The notes beneath the pieces were generated by a model. That model did not search any database. It worked only from the letters and a program-made list of their open reading frames with translations, and was not told where the DNA came from. The translations under genes and the position numbers were made by a program. A DNA stretch of 64,000 nucleotides from NCBI GenBank assembly GCA_907164885.2, contig OU015490.1, positions 204,419,661-204,483,660 on the forward strand, written 5' to 3'. This document shows, piece by piece, positions 54,601 through 64,000 of this stretch; positions within the stretch are counted from its first letter, which is position 1, and each line of letters begins with the position of its first letter. This stretch comes from Dolomedes plantarius. Taxonomy: Eukaryota > Arthropoda > Arachnida > Araneae > Dolomedidae.

Positions 54601-55129
54601 CTTTTGTTCGTGGGCATACTGGTATCTTTGGTAACGAGCGAGCCGACTTCCTTGCCAAGTCCGCTACAAGGCGTGAAATTGACATTAGCGTCAATATTCC
54701 CAAATCTTTTTTTAAGAAGGTCATGTTTGAGAGTATGGTGGAGTCATGGAACCAAGAATACGTCAGCTCAAATAATGGTAGTTTAACCAAGAAATTTTTC
54801 CCGTCCATTAAAATGAGACTCTCTTGCCATCACTTCTTTGCTAACTACAAATTGACTCAGTTCCTCACAGGACATGGAAATTTTAAGAGCTATTTGAGTA
54901 GATTCAATTGTGTTCGGCGACCCCCTGTGATTGCAGCGTTGGTGGCGAGGAAAATGCTGAACATGTTCTGTTTTTGTGTTCGAAGTACCGCAGGGAGAGA
55001 AATATTTTTAAATTGGCTCTTAAGGACTTAAATATTAACTGGCCTCCCAATTTCTCTCTGCTCGTTTCTGGGAAGTGTGCTTTCGGCTTATTTTGTAAAT
55101 TTATTGTAAATATTTGTAATTCTTCTTAG
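51644..55129 (+). pseudogene. LINE-2nd ORF2 (endonuclease, RT, RNase H)
   Basis: The endonuclease start has VKHVLKCVQLNLHKSKVAT and CALVQEPHCYKG. The sequence then jumps at about 51,830 to YFEPSRNIDLDLHKISQVF, so part of the endonuclease is deleted. Its end SLSDHMMIEF is at 52,150. The RT (52,160-53,185 and 53,160 onward) has LQPNKSPGPDSITNEIIK, LVFLDIKGAFDNAWW, RGCPQGSVSGPAFWNL and the catalytic FADDLLF. RNase H has CYTDGSKIDGKVGFA, IAELLCLNFAIKWI, TDSLSSLETL and VRGHTGIFGNERADFLAK. The Cys-rich tail is CDCSVGGEENAEHVLFLC. Frame changes lie near 51,830, 52,065, 53,155 and 54,915. Confidence 0.88.
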
Positions 55130-55715
55130 TTTCTTTTATTTGTTTTATTTTGTCTGTTTCTTATGTTTTCTTAGTGTTTTATACTTACCTCTGTAAGTCC
55201 CGTGTGATACTTTGTGGTACACGGGAATTTTATGTGTATTTTTTAATAATAAAAAAAAAACAACTTAAGACAGAGCAGAACTTGCTATCTAAAGGGAAAC
55301 GTCGGGAAGAGATCTAGGACAGCTGGAAAGACTATAGTCATAAATCCCGTACAGAAGCAGTGGCACATTTCAGACTGAAAACAGGCCACGACTGTCTAGC
55401 AGAACATTTAAACCGAATTGGCATCCTAACCAAAAGTGAATGCCAGGTCTGCACGGCTGGCAATATGAATGCAGATCATTTACTTACATGCCCAGGACTT
55501 GATCCGGAAGCTCAAAAAAGTGAGAACTTTACCAAATTATACTGGAATGCTAGACATATGATGAACTTTCTATGAACTTTTAACACCTTTTATCTGACTG
55601 TGTTCACTGTTGTGCTTTATGCATCTGTTCAATGCTTAGTTCTTTGCTATTTGTGTTGCCTATAAATATGGATTAATTTTCCAAATAAAGCCATAGGTAA
55701 AAAAAAAATAAAAAA

Positions 55716-56380
55716 TATTATATATATATATATGACACGGTGCTTCATTCTACCCACTTCCAAAATGGCGTCCTCTATCCAAACTTACTTCTTCTTAATC
55801 TATTTCTAAATACTTATTAAAGTTATGGTAGTGAATGATTTAAAGGCCTGTGGTAAAGAACTACAAATAAATCCACTTAACGAGTTTATATCCAAATATT
55901 AATCTACCCTGATTCAATCTGCTAATTAAATTCGAAGAAATCATCTCGACTCTCGTGACTCGTGACCGAACTGATTGAAAAACTCCCGCTCTCTGCCGGC
56001 ATTCAAGGTCAAAACAGCTCTTCTACTCTCATGGCACATGCGCAGAGCACAAACTTGAATTTTCTAGACGCAATCTTCCCGCCAAAACTGTACAGTATCT
56101 CAAAATAGATTCTCTCTGCATGGAACTTCATTCCACCGCAAATCGAAGGTCAATTACTGAAACGGGGAAAAACCCTTTCTCTCGACGCGTCTTAATATCT
56201 GAAACTAGCGGCTTTAGCGCCACGAAAATAATTTGTCCCGAAGCCCCCTTTAAATTTAACTTAATTATTCTTTCCCCAATTAATTCCTTACATATATATA
56301 TATTACATATATATATTATATATATATATATATTAATTATATATATATATTATATAAATATATATATGTAAATATATATG

Positions 56381-56424
<44 letters not shown>

Positions 56425-56440
56425 ATATGTATTATATATA
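55716..56440. other. non-coding stretch with TA-rich microsatellites
   Basis: A short TA run at 55,717-55,732, then unremarkable sequence to 56,280. After that come compound TA/TATG repeats (56,282-56,440) up to the pogo-like element. Confidence 0.6.
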
Positions 56441-57302
56441 CAGTAACCACCGCTTATAGTGATCAGTGGTTATAAGAATCAACCGTTTATATGAATCAAT
56501 ATCACAAAAACAAAAACAAATGTATTATTTCCATGTTAAAATTTTCGCTTTAAAGGATCAATCCCCCGGTTTTAAGAATCAATTTACACTCTTCGATTTC
56601 CTTTCATTTTTCCAAAAATGCCAATTAAACCCTCAAAAGGTACGAAGTTCTTTCTTTAATCTTTTTAAAAGAAAGAGTGATAAGATGGGAGGGAATACAG
56701 TCGTAAAACGCACCCCTTTGTTTGTTTGACATAACATAATAGTTTCCCCTTAAACGCTTTAGCTAAACACTGTCCAATTAGCTTGATCCAGGGGCATCCT
56801 ACCCGTGGGGATCCGATTTCACTTTTCACCCCAGACAAACAAAGACAGGGACTCTTTTTTCCCACCTCCCACATCCTGGTTGCGGCTTCCTGGACCCTGA
56901 AACACACAAATCTTCGGGGAAGTGTCCACTATCACTTAGGAAAACATGACATTATTAGATTCAGCACGTTATCAAACGGTGAAACGTAAGCTAGAAGGTG
57001 AATCTTGGTCTGAGACTATTGGTATTGAAAGAGGTATAAACAGCCTCCTGAAAACTTCATTACGTCAAACTACCATAGAAAGCTTTTACTTGCACCCTTC
57101 CTGTAGTTGAAATGTTAAACTGTTAAGCAGGTATGTTGTAACAAATATTCGATTTTTTCTCCTCTTACTATAATCATGTGTATCTACTTATAGGTCTAGA
57201 AATTAAATTGTTTTTTAAAATTATAAAAATAATTTTAATAAAAGATAATTAACGTAAATTAAGAAGTATTTTATAGTAAAATATCTAATATATGTATATA
57301 TA

Positions 57303-58826
57303 CACTGGTGAAATAAATTAAGAGAATTTGCATATTTTATCGAATTTCATGAAAAGAACTGAACTGAATGTAAAACCACTGTTTCTAGACAAAAATGCAA
57401 ATCTTGTACGTCAAATATGTAAGCGTACACGTGTGTGTAAACGGAGCCAGTAGAGAAACAGTCTTTATAAGCGCGCGTAAGTTAAGACGCATTTCGTTCG
57501 CTAGCACAGCTCGGCGAATTTCTTGGTGTTATTTTGCAGCAATCGGTTAATTTCAAGTTGTAACAGTAAAAATGAGTAACCACCAACGTTTAGATGATGG
57601 AATGAGGTGGCGAATTGTGGGGAGGCTAGAAGCAGGCCAATCTCAAGTCCAAATTTGTAGAGAGTTCAATTTAACGCCCAGCGTCGTGTGTAACTTATAG
57701 AAACAGGTCCAGGATACCGGATCCATCGACAGAAAGCCTGGCCAAGGTCGTCGAAGAGCCACGACAGCCAGAGAAGATCGCCATTTGTCGATTATAGCGA
57801 GGCGTAACAGCAGTGCTACAACTTCTCAGCTCTCTCGTGACTTGTATGCAGCCACAGGAACCCGTGTATCAAGGGTGACTCTTTCCAAAAGACTTCATGA
57901 GAGAGGGTTGTTTGCAAGAATACCTGCTGTTTGCACCCCGCTCACTTCTACGAACAGGAGAATCCGTTTATCATGGTGCAGAGAGCACAGAGATTGGAGT
58001 ATGGATCAATGGGCGACCGTTCTCTTCACTGATGAGTCCCGGTTCAGCCTAAACACCGATTCTCGCTGTACGTTCATATGGAGAGAACCAGGGACCCGCT
58101 ACCTACCCTCCAATGTCCGCGAAATCAACCATTATGGCGGAGGAGGTTTAATGGTCTGGGCAGGCATCATGTTGGATGGCCGCACACCTCTCCATGTCTT
58201 TGAAAGAGGCACTGTGACTGGTGTGAGGTATAGGGATAAGGTCTTGGAGCCCTATTTTCGCCTTTTCAGGGGTGCAGTTGGCCCTGAGTTCATTTTAATG
58301 GACGATAACGCGAGGCCACATAGAGCTCTTCTGGTCGACGAATTTCTAGAGAGTGGGGATATTCGCCGGATGGAATGGCCAACCATATCTCCAGACTTTA
58401 ACCCTATAGAGCATGTCTGGGACGCTCTGGGGAGGGCAATTGCAACTTGCAACCTCCCTCCGAGAACCATCCAGGGAATGAAAACAGCGTTGCTGAACGA
58501 GTGGGACCAATGGCCACAGGAAATGATAAACTGCCTTTTTTCAAGTATGAAATCACGTTGCGAGACCTGTATATCTGTAAGAGAGGACCATACCCCCTAT
58601 TAACCCATCTATTAACCCATTTTTTGTTTATTCTGCAACCGCTGTTCTTCCGATTCCAACGAGTGTTACGCACGATCACGCGTGTGTATTACAATTATTG
58701 AATGGTTATTTGTTTTGTATTTTATCATTGTATGTACATATCAAATTTCATACATATAAAATCGGTACAGTAGTTCTAGCGATAATCGACCAAGTCTGCA
58801 AATACTCTTAATTTCTTACACCAGTG
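57303..58826 (+). mobile_element. Tc1-type element (DD34E), nearly intact
   Basis: A 1524-bp element with ends CACTGGTGAAATAAATTAAG and, reversed, CACTGGTGTAAGAAATTAAG, flanked by TA (57,301-57,302 and 58,827-58,828). It contains one transposase frame with a single stop. It sits inside pogo-like MITE copy B, so it is younger than that copy. Confidence 0.93.
57572..58603 (+). pseudogene. Tc1 transposase with one premature stop
   Basis: A single frame of 343 codons from MSNHQRLDDGMRWRIVGRLE to SVREDHTPY. The first HTH covers residues 5-50 (RLEAGQSQVQICREFNLTPS), and a GRRR-type hook follows near 62-64. The second HTH has LSIIARRNSSATTSQLSRDL. The catalytic triad is in FTDESRFSLN, LMDDNARPHRA and SPDFNPIEHVWD, with 34 residues between the second Asp and the Glu. 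The only lesion I see is TAG at codon 43 (57,698-57,700), where a Trp would be expected. The downstream frame could start at an internal Met, but it would lack the first DNA-binding domain. Confidence 0.92.
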
Positions 58827-59034
58827 TAGGTGTGTGTGTTCCTAAGAATTAAAAACAGTAATAACAAACGTGATTCTTATAAGCGGAAATCGCTATATAT
58901 ATATATGCAGAGTGGAAAATCCACCAGAGGGTGCTGTACGCAGCGACCAGAGTGAACGTCTACACATCCGAATTTTCGGCGAGTGGAAGCCGGCGTATGC
59001 GGACATAGCGGGCCGTATACCAAAGCTAGAACTA

Positions 59035-60254
59035 CACTGAAGTGCCACTGAATTAGGGATAGCAAAGCCAATGCAAATTGTGTATCGCTGAGCATCATGT
59101 ATGCGCAAGTGAGGGCGCTGTGGTAACTGCATATATAGCGCGTACTGTGGTTGTTCTGAATTACTTGTTGGAATTGCCAGTATGGGTAAACTGCCTGATT
59201 TAGACGCCTTCGATCGCGGACAAATCGTAGGTGCGCGACGCATGGGCCATTCAATTTCCGAAATCGTCAGACAGCTAGGATTTTCGAGGTCGACAGTGTC
59301 AAGAGTATACCAAGAATACATGGATGGTGGAAAAAAAACTAGCGATCGGGCAAACTGCAAAGGACAATTAGCCTTGACAGTGCGTGGTGAGAGACGGCTC
59401 AGGCGTATTGTACGTAGCCAGCGAAGCCAAACATTAGCTCAAATTACCACCCAGTTTAATGACGGTGCCAGTCGTACAGTCAGTAAACGGACTGTGCAAC
59501 GCTCGCTTCACCGTATGGGTTTCGGGAGCCGTCGACCTACGAGAGTACCATTGCTCTATACTCGCCATCGAGCTGCACGTCTTGCCTGGGCAAGATAGCA
59601 CAGAGACCGGAGTATAGAGGACTGGAAACGAGTAGCATGGAGTGATGAGTCTCGATTCCGACTACTTAACACCGACGGGAGGCTGAGAATATGGCGTCAG
59701 GCTCATGAAGCCATGGATCCTGCATGCCTGGCTGGAACTGTACAAGAGCATGGTGGCTCAATCATGGTCTGGGGTGTTTTTTCGTGGCACAGTTTGGGAT
59801 CTTTGGTGCGTGTACCAACCTCCCTCAATGCAATTCGGTACGTAGAGTTGCTGGGTGATTACCTCCATCCGTTTATGCTGTTCTGTTATCCTCACGGTAA
59901 TGGAGTTTCCCAGCAAGACAACTGTACCTCTCACAAGTCCCGGTTGGCTACTGGCTGGTTGGATGAGCATTCCTCTGACTTCTTTGTCAAGAATTGGCCA
60001 CCTAGAAGCGCAGACGTAAATCCTATTGAGCATCTTTGGGATGTTTTGGAACAAGGCGTGAAAGGCCATCACACAGCACCAAAGAACCTTACTGAATTAT
60101 GGACAGCTTTAGCCAATATTTGGCAAGTTATTCCCGTGGAACGTTTCCAGAAACTTGTTGAATCTATGCCTCGTCGTGTGGCAGCCGTCATCAAGGCCAG
60201 ATGAGGCCCAACTCGTTACTAGGTAGGTATCCCTAATTCAGTGGCACTTCAGTG
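59035..60254 (+). mobile_element. Tc1/mariner element with DD36E spacing, nearly intact
   Basis: A 1220-bp element with ends CACTGAAGTGCCACTGAATT and the exact complement at the right, continuing through AGGGATA. It is flanked by TA (59,033-59,034 and 60,255-60,256). One transposase frame lies inside with a single stop. It is inserted in an LTR-like sequence. Confidence 0.93.
59182..60204 (+). pseudogene. DD36E transposase with one premature stop
   Basis: A single frame of 340 codons starting MGKLPDLDAFDRGQIVGARR. HTH1 covers SISEIVRQLGFSRSTVSRVY. A second HTH lies near SKRTVQRSLHRMGF. The catalytic blocks are WSDESRFRLL, SQQDNCTSHKSR and SADVNPIEHLWD. I count 36 residues between the second Asp and the Glu, against 34 in classical Tc1. 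A DD36E group (Incomer) has been described in animals, and this may belong to it. The only stop is TAG at codon 139 (59,596-59,598), where Glu is usual (ARxHRDW context). The rest, including the C-terminal MPRRVAAVIKAR, is open. Confidence 0.9.
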
Positions 60255-60566
60255 TATATCAGTGTTCGAGTTTATTTTTTATGTTATATTGTAGTTTCAT
60301 GGGATGTACCGACATATCCAGCTTTAAATAAATTATTGTCAGTAATCGAACGTTTCGTTTTCGAGATACCCCTGGACATACATTTGGAATTTGCTTCTAC
60401 TCCCGGATCTGACAGTGGGGGTCTGGCCGGGATCAACCCTTGGCCATGATGAACTTTATGCCTTCGTGGATTATCATTAAGATTTTAAACTAGGACTCTC
60501 TCCAGCTCAAGTGAAAACAGGTAGGAGAACTTCGATTTATATTTACCTGCTAGCGAATATAAATGA

Positions 60567-61105
60567 TTGATAACAATGTATAAAAATTCAAAGAAAGAAG
60601 ATTTGATCACTTTATTAAGTGAAATTGAGGAAACACCACCTGCTGGGTTGACAGTGGTACAATTAAAGGATAGAATTGAAGGATGTAAAGCATTTAAAGA
60701 TGACCCCGAACATGTTACATACTTACAATCGTCCATAATTGAGGACAGACAATCGAAAATCGAAAACGAAAGTATAGCGAGGGAAGAGCAGTTAGCTCTA
60801 GAGAATCAAAAAATTGAATTAGAGAAAATTAAACTTGCCTAATTAGAAAAATAAGGTTGAATTAGAGAAAGTTAGAAATCAAAGGGCAGATCGAAATGAA
60901 TTCGCTGGTTCGAGCAGTGACACTGTGTCTATTTATCTTGTGTCTAGTTCATGTAACCTAGAAAAATTGATTCACAGCATACGTACTTTAACAATTGCTA
61001 TTCCAGAAAAACCAAAAAACTTTAATTTGTTTTTTAGAACTTTAGAAAGGGCTTTTAAAACTAAAAACGTACCAGAAGAGTATAAAGCAGAAATTTTGAT
61101 CAACC
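60567..61105 (+). pseudogene. Gypsy-D gag, truncated by Gypsy-C
   Basis: A frame from 60,567 with KKEDLITLLSEIEETPPAG and VVQLKDRIEG, a SAP-like head, followed by a Glu/Lys coiled coil (ALENQKIELEKIKLA). After stops at 60,840 and 60,856 it continues at about 60,925 with a gag core (IAIPEKPKNFNLFFRTLERA, VPEEYKAEILINL). The Gypsy-C LTR cuts it at 61,106. The family is common among arthropod gypsy elements; no pol is present. Confidence 0.75.
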
Positions 61106-61393
61106 TGTGGCAACCCAACTCGCAGACACCTCCTACGTCGCGTTCTGCGCATCTGGTTCGCGCAGGATTAGAGAATTGCCGCGGACTTTGGAACACCGAT
61201 CTAGACTACTTCACTTTTCCGTACTATCGTGGTACGTACGCTTCTCCGCTCCGTATTCACTGCGATGAAGTACGAGCCGGGTTTCGTAACTGTAAATTTG
61301 TTATGTGTCAATTTTTAAATAAAAGAATATGTTATGTTTATAATTGCTGCTTACCTTCTGATGTCGTAATATGGGAATAATAGTTCCCATAAA
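61106..61393 (+). repeat. Gypsy-C 5' LTR
   Basis: About 288 bp. Contains TTTAAATAAAAGAATATG near its 3' half as a polyadenylation signal. Ends just before TTGGTGACC; the exact end is uncertain by 1-3 bases. Confidence 0.75.
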
Positions 61394-62165
61394 TTGGTGA
61401 CCAGTGACTGAGTGGACAATTTCGCTTTCGATTTGCCGCGTGGCCGACCAAGCAGCAATCCATCAACATCGCCCCGGTTTGTCTACAATTCTGATGAAAT
61501 TGTGCTTCATATGATCTCTTAAGCGGCTAACCATTCGGAGTACGTCTCACTTTTTCTGGGAAAATTTTTTTTTTCCCCGCGGCTGTCATTACGATATGTG
61601 TGGTGCAAGGTTTTATACCTTACAGTGATTATTCTGAATTCTTGACGCAAAGAATCAAACAGCGATCACGTGTCGCACGCCTATTTTTTCGTGGTGCCTA
61701 ACTGATCGGATAATTAAGCCCTAGGATTAATTAAATGGATTATCACAACTATCTACGTGATCGGTAAGCTGTCCCATTATTTTTTTACCGTAAACTCTAT
61801 TAAACTTACCTTCTCAGTATTGCGTACATATGCTCTTCCAATCCTTATCCTTTTTTTGTGTGTAATGTATTTTCGTACTGTGCTGTACCAGATATTATCC
61901 CCGTAATTTCCTTACATGCTAGCGTCTCTTTCCCATATTTTTTTTGCTAGATTATTTTTTGTCATTTTTGTTTTGCATTTTGGTATTGATGTTTTCTTTG
62001 CATACTTTATTTCTATACATACTTTTCTTTGCACATGCTTGATTATTTCCCTACTGAGTACTTATATCGTATAACAACTGTATTTCACCTTATTTTTGCA
62101 CAATTACCTTTGGCATACGTAGCTGTTGAATTGTATTTGTATTGTTTCTCTCCTTGATTTATATT
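61394..62165 (+). other. Gypsy-C leader region
   Basis: T-rich untranslated sequence between primer-binding region and gag. No frame of note. Confidence 0.6.
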
Positions 62166-63017
62166 ATGCAACCTCCCGGTGACCCTTCCGCGAATCTTTC
62201 GCGCGTCTCCATTAAACCACCTCCTTTCTGGAAAACCAATCCATACATATGGTTTAGGCAAATTGAAGCACAATTTACCATTGCAAATATTACGGCGGAC
62301 TCCACAAAATTTAACCACGCCATTGCAGCTCTAGAGTCCAGTGTTTTAGACCCAATTGCTGATTTCGTTCTAAATCCACCTGACAAGGACCAATATAATA
62401 CTCTAAAGCAGCGATTGATTGAGTTGAATACCGAAAGCCAAGAGTCGAAAATCCGTACGCTGCTAAAAGGTCTCGAATTGGGCGACCAACGTCCTTCAAA
62501 ACTCTTGGCGCGAATGCGCACATTAGCTGGCACGTCGATAGGCGACCCCTTGTTAAAATCTTTATGGTTCGCGAGGCTTCCAACCTCTACCCGAAGTATT
62601 CTCGCTACCCTGAGCGATGACCTCAGCACATTGGCTGCGGCTGCAGATAAAATTCACGACCTGGCACCCCCCGAAATAAACATCGTCGCCAGTACAAAAA
62701 ACACCAATCAAGATTCCGACCTTGATTCTCGCATAAACAGACTTACCCAGCAGGTGAACGAGTTATCGGCACTGGTACGTGGTCGTAACCCACATAAAGG
62801 TGCCCACCGCCGCGAGAACAGCCGATCGAGAAGCCACCCTCGCCAATACAAGGATGCGGCCAACGGGCTATGTTTCTACCACACCAACTTTGGAGAAAGA
62901 GCCAAACGGTGTAAATCCCCCATGCTCCTTCCAGCAGTCGGGAAACTAATAAGGCGATCGCCAGATCAATCGCATCCTCTTGGCCGATCCCTCGTCTACA
63001 ATAGAATTTCTCATTGA
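62166..63017 (+). CDS. Gypsy-C gag, open frame
   Basis: ATG at 62,166 opens a frame of 283 codons: MQPPGDPSANLSRVSI, then PPPFWKTNPYIWFRQIEAQF, LLKGLELGDQRPSKLLARMR, LWFARLPTSTRSILATLSDD, an Arg/Ser-rich segment, and the zinc-knuckle-like CFYHTNFGERAKRC near residue 240. The last about 30 codons diverge from the gag of relatives because pol is in the +1 frame there. The protein would form the particle shell and bind element RNA. It shows no internal stop, unlike the gags of the other gypsy copies. Confidence 0.85.
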   Translation: MQPPGDPSANLSRVSIKPPPFWKTNPYIWFRQIEAQFTIANITADSTKFNHAIAALESSVLDPIADFVLNPPDKDQYNTLKQRLIELNTESQESKIRTLLKGLELGDQRPSKLLARMRTLAGTSIGDPLLKSLWFARLPTSTRSILATLSDDLSTLAAAADKIHDLAPPEINIVASTKNTNQDSDLDSRINRLTQQVNELSALVRGRNPHKGAHRRENSRSRSHPRQYKDAANGLCFYHTNFGERAKRCKSPMLLPAVGKLIRRSPDQSHPLGRSLVYNRISH

Positions 63018-64000
63018 TACAGGTGCCGATTTGTCGGTAATTCCCAAATCGTTAGTACCAAACGCATCAGGCACGTCAGACTTGGTTCTTTTGGCCGCCA
63101 ATGGATCGAACATCCCCACTTACGGAACTAAAGTGCTCAAGTTAGACCTCAACCTCCGACGCTCCTTTACGTGGACGTTCGTCATCGCGGACGTTTCACA
63201 TTTTGTATTCACTCCTTTCGGTCTTCGAAACGCGGGACAAACGTTTCAGCGTTTCATCCATCAAGTCCTTGTTGGCCTTGATTTCTGTGTGCCATATTTC
63301 GATGACATTCTCATCGCCTCTTCCTCCTCTGAAGAGCATAGTTCTCACCTCCAACAAGTTTTTGACCGTCTCAAACAATACAACCTTAAACTGAACCATG
63401 CCAAATGCGTCCTTGGTAAACCTTTTGTAACCTTTCTGGGCTGTAAAATTTCATCTTCCGGTATTGAACCCTTACCTGAGAAAACGCAACAAATTACTAA
63501 CTTCCCAAAACCTGAGACCATTTCCCAGCTCCGCAGATTCCTGGCCATGATAAATTTTTATAGGCGTTTCATGGTACACGCCGCGCATACTCAAGCGCCC
63601 TTGAATGAGTTTTTGAAAGAATCTCGAAAGAATGATAAACGTCCTGTGCCATGGACGGACGAAGCGCTTGCTGCATTTAATAAATGCAAGGCTGATCTCT
63701 CCCAGGCAGTCCCCCTCGGTTTTCACTCTCCCGGGCAGCAACTCTCTCTAATGGTTGACGCTTCCGATTCTGCCATCGGAGCGGCCCTGCATGCAAAAAC
63801 CACTTTAGGACTCCAGCCTCTTTCTTTCTTCTCACGAAAGTTAACGAACGCTGAGCGGAAGTATAGTACCTATGATAGGGAATTGCTAGCTATCTACTCA
63901 GCGATTAAGCACTATCGACACTCTCTAGAAGGTCAGTCCTTTATAGTTTTTACCGATCATAGGCCCTTAACGTATGCCTTTACTAAGAACTCCGATTCTT
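62953..64000 (+). CDS. Gypsy-C pol (partial), protease fused to RT by in-frame deletion
   Basis: The +1 frame relative to gag is open from 62,953 to the window end. The protease core is EFLIDTGADLSVIP with Asp at about 63,016. Its C-terminal part is LDLNLRRSFTWTFVIADVSH. Immediately after, at about 63,202, it reads FVFTPFGLRNAGQTFQRF, the middle of RT. The end of the protease, the linker and the RT fingers with the first catalytic Asp are missing, yet the frame is kept. YFDDILIAS, the thumb (LRRFLAMINFYRRF) and RNase H (MVDASDSAIGAAL, YDRELLAIYSAIKHY, FTDHRPLTYAF) follow. RT cannot be active. Confidence 0.85.

Larger units (their letters stand above)
50642..55261 (+). mobile_element. LINE-2nd: full-length RNase H LINE
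   Basis: A 4620-bp element begins GGGGGAAGCCAAGATGGCGG and ends in an A-rich tail (TTAATAATAAAAAAAAAA). AACTTAAGAC is duplicated on both sides (50,632-50,641 and 55,262-55,271), the signature of target-primed reverse transcription. It carries two overlapping ORFs, ORF1 with zinc knuckles and ORF2 with endonuclease, RT and RNase H, each with a few frameshifts. It interrupts an older LINE in the same orientation. The domain order fits I/Jockey-group LINEs. Confidence 0.92.
49325..55715 (+). pseudogene. LINE-1st: 5'-truncated RNase H LINE, split by LINE-2nd
   Basis: Left part 49,325-50,641: the RT thumb region (LEKAMNEALKTLNT, INKSKTAYQFF, YLGVILDNKLNFNDHIKYVT) and a complete-looking RNase H with IYTDGSRLQDKTGAGVY, SSYDAEIQAISLAM, VDSMAAIQAI and QWIPSHVGIEGNERADSLAK. 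After the 4.6-kb insertion the gene continues at 55,272 and ends with FRLKTGHDCLAEHLNRIG, CQVCTAGNMNADHLLTCPG and a stop at 55,573-55,575. AATAAA at 55,684 and an A-rich tail follow. The RT catalytic region is lost to truncation at the TA run. Stops at 49,415 and elsewhere make it non-functional. Confidence 0.87.
56441..58895 (+). mobile_element. pogo/Tigger-like MITE, copy B, interrupted by Tc1
   Basis: Starts CAGTAACCACCGCTTATAG after a TA and ends with the complement of the copy A left end (GATTCTTATAAGCGGAAATC, to 58,895). Internal sequence 56,441-57,300 matches the inverse of copy A (36,217-37,188), including the short C-terminal exon-like frame with CGTCAAACTACCATAGAA. The 1524-bp Tc1 at 57,303-58,826 lies between the body and the right end. 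Confidence 0.8.
58906..60382 (+). repeat. probable Gypsy-D 5' LTR, interrupted by DD36E element
   Basis: Segments 58,906-59,034 (TGCAGAGTGGAAAATCCACC onward) and 60,257-60,382 (to GGACATACA) flank the DD36E element. TTTGGAATTTGCTTCTACTC then follows as a primer-binding-like region before a gag frame. TAAATAAATTATTG may be the polyadenylation signal. No partner LTR in the window, so the limits are approximate. Confidence 0.5.
61106..64000 (+). mobile_element. Gypsy-C: gypsy element running off the window
   Basis: Begins with an LTR (TGTGGCAACCCAACTC at 61,106), a primer-binding region TTGGTGACCAGTGAC, a leader of about 750 bp, gag and pol. Related to Gypsy-A and Gypsy-B by gag layout. Its 3' half is outside the window, so the target duplication cannot be checked. 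Confidence 0.88.

Noticed and set aside
58877..59360. Minus-strand frames of 125 and 155 codons
   Set aside because: Shadows of the DD36E element and neighbouring LTR on the opposite strand; no motif.
62159..62629. 156-codon minus frame
   Set aside because: Antisense shadow of the Gypsy-C gag.
1..64000. CRISPR arrays, operons or other bacterial structures
   Set aside because: No short regularly spaced direct repeats of that kind; all content is eukaryotic-repeat type.

Overview
This is eukaryotic, AT-rich, repeat-dominated DNA. It looks like an arthropod genome, probably a chelicerate and perhaps a spider. The evidence is the mixture of gypsy and BEL/Pao LTR elements, several Tc1/mariner subfamilies, hAT elements, RNase H-bearing LINEs and tRNA-derived SINEs, plus one divergent seven-transmembrane gustatory-receptor-like gene. 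The phylum is fairly safe; the class is inference. I saw no bacterial features, no rRNA genes, no convincing functional tRNA gene and no CRISPR array.

Layout. 1-7.4 kb: relics of a LINE and of an IS630-type transposase, then a 1.3-kb mariner with paired terminal inverted repeats (TIRs). 7.5-10.5 kb: an element with TIRs of about 490 bp around a broken gene of an arthropod family I cannot name, itself holding a Helitron-like insert. 10.5-13.9 kb: a hAT pseudogene, an LTR-element 5' end and a tRNA-Cys-like SINE. 14.2-20.4 kb: a BEL/Pao gag split by a complete but defective gypsy (Gypsy-A; target-site duplication, TSD, TGTA). 20.6-24.4 kb: a BEL integrase tail, SINEs and MITEs. 24,663-38,850: one hAT element whose ends still show a shared TSD, swollen to 14 kb by nested insertions. 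These include Gypsy-B (TSD GTAT), which itself carries a solo LTR (TSD AGACT) and a near-perfect 261-bp palindromic MITE, and a pogo-like MITE. 39-41 kb: LINE and Tc1 relics. 41,920-42,993: the receptor gene on the minus strand, the only plausible host gene. 44-49 kb: degenerate repeats, a possible LTR element and a hAT MITE with a perfect 8-bp TSD. 49.3-55.7 kb: a LINE interrupted by a full-length second LINE with a 10-bp TSD. 56.4-58.9 kb: a pogo-like MITE interrupted by a nearly intact Tc1 (DD34E). 58.9-64 kb: a gypsy fragment (Gypsy-D) interrupted by a nearly intact DD36E element and by Gypsy-C, which runs off the window with open gag and pol frames.

The window is best read as layers of insertions. 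Junction duplications let the order be worked out at several points. Functional content is limited to the receptor gene, possibly the two one-stop Tc1-type elements (if read through or complemented), and the palindromic MITE as a possible hairpin-RNA source.
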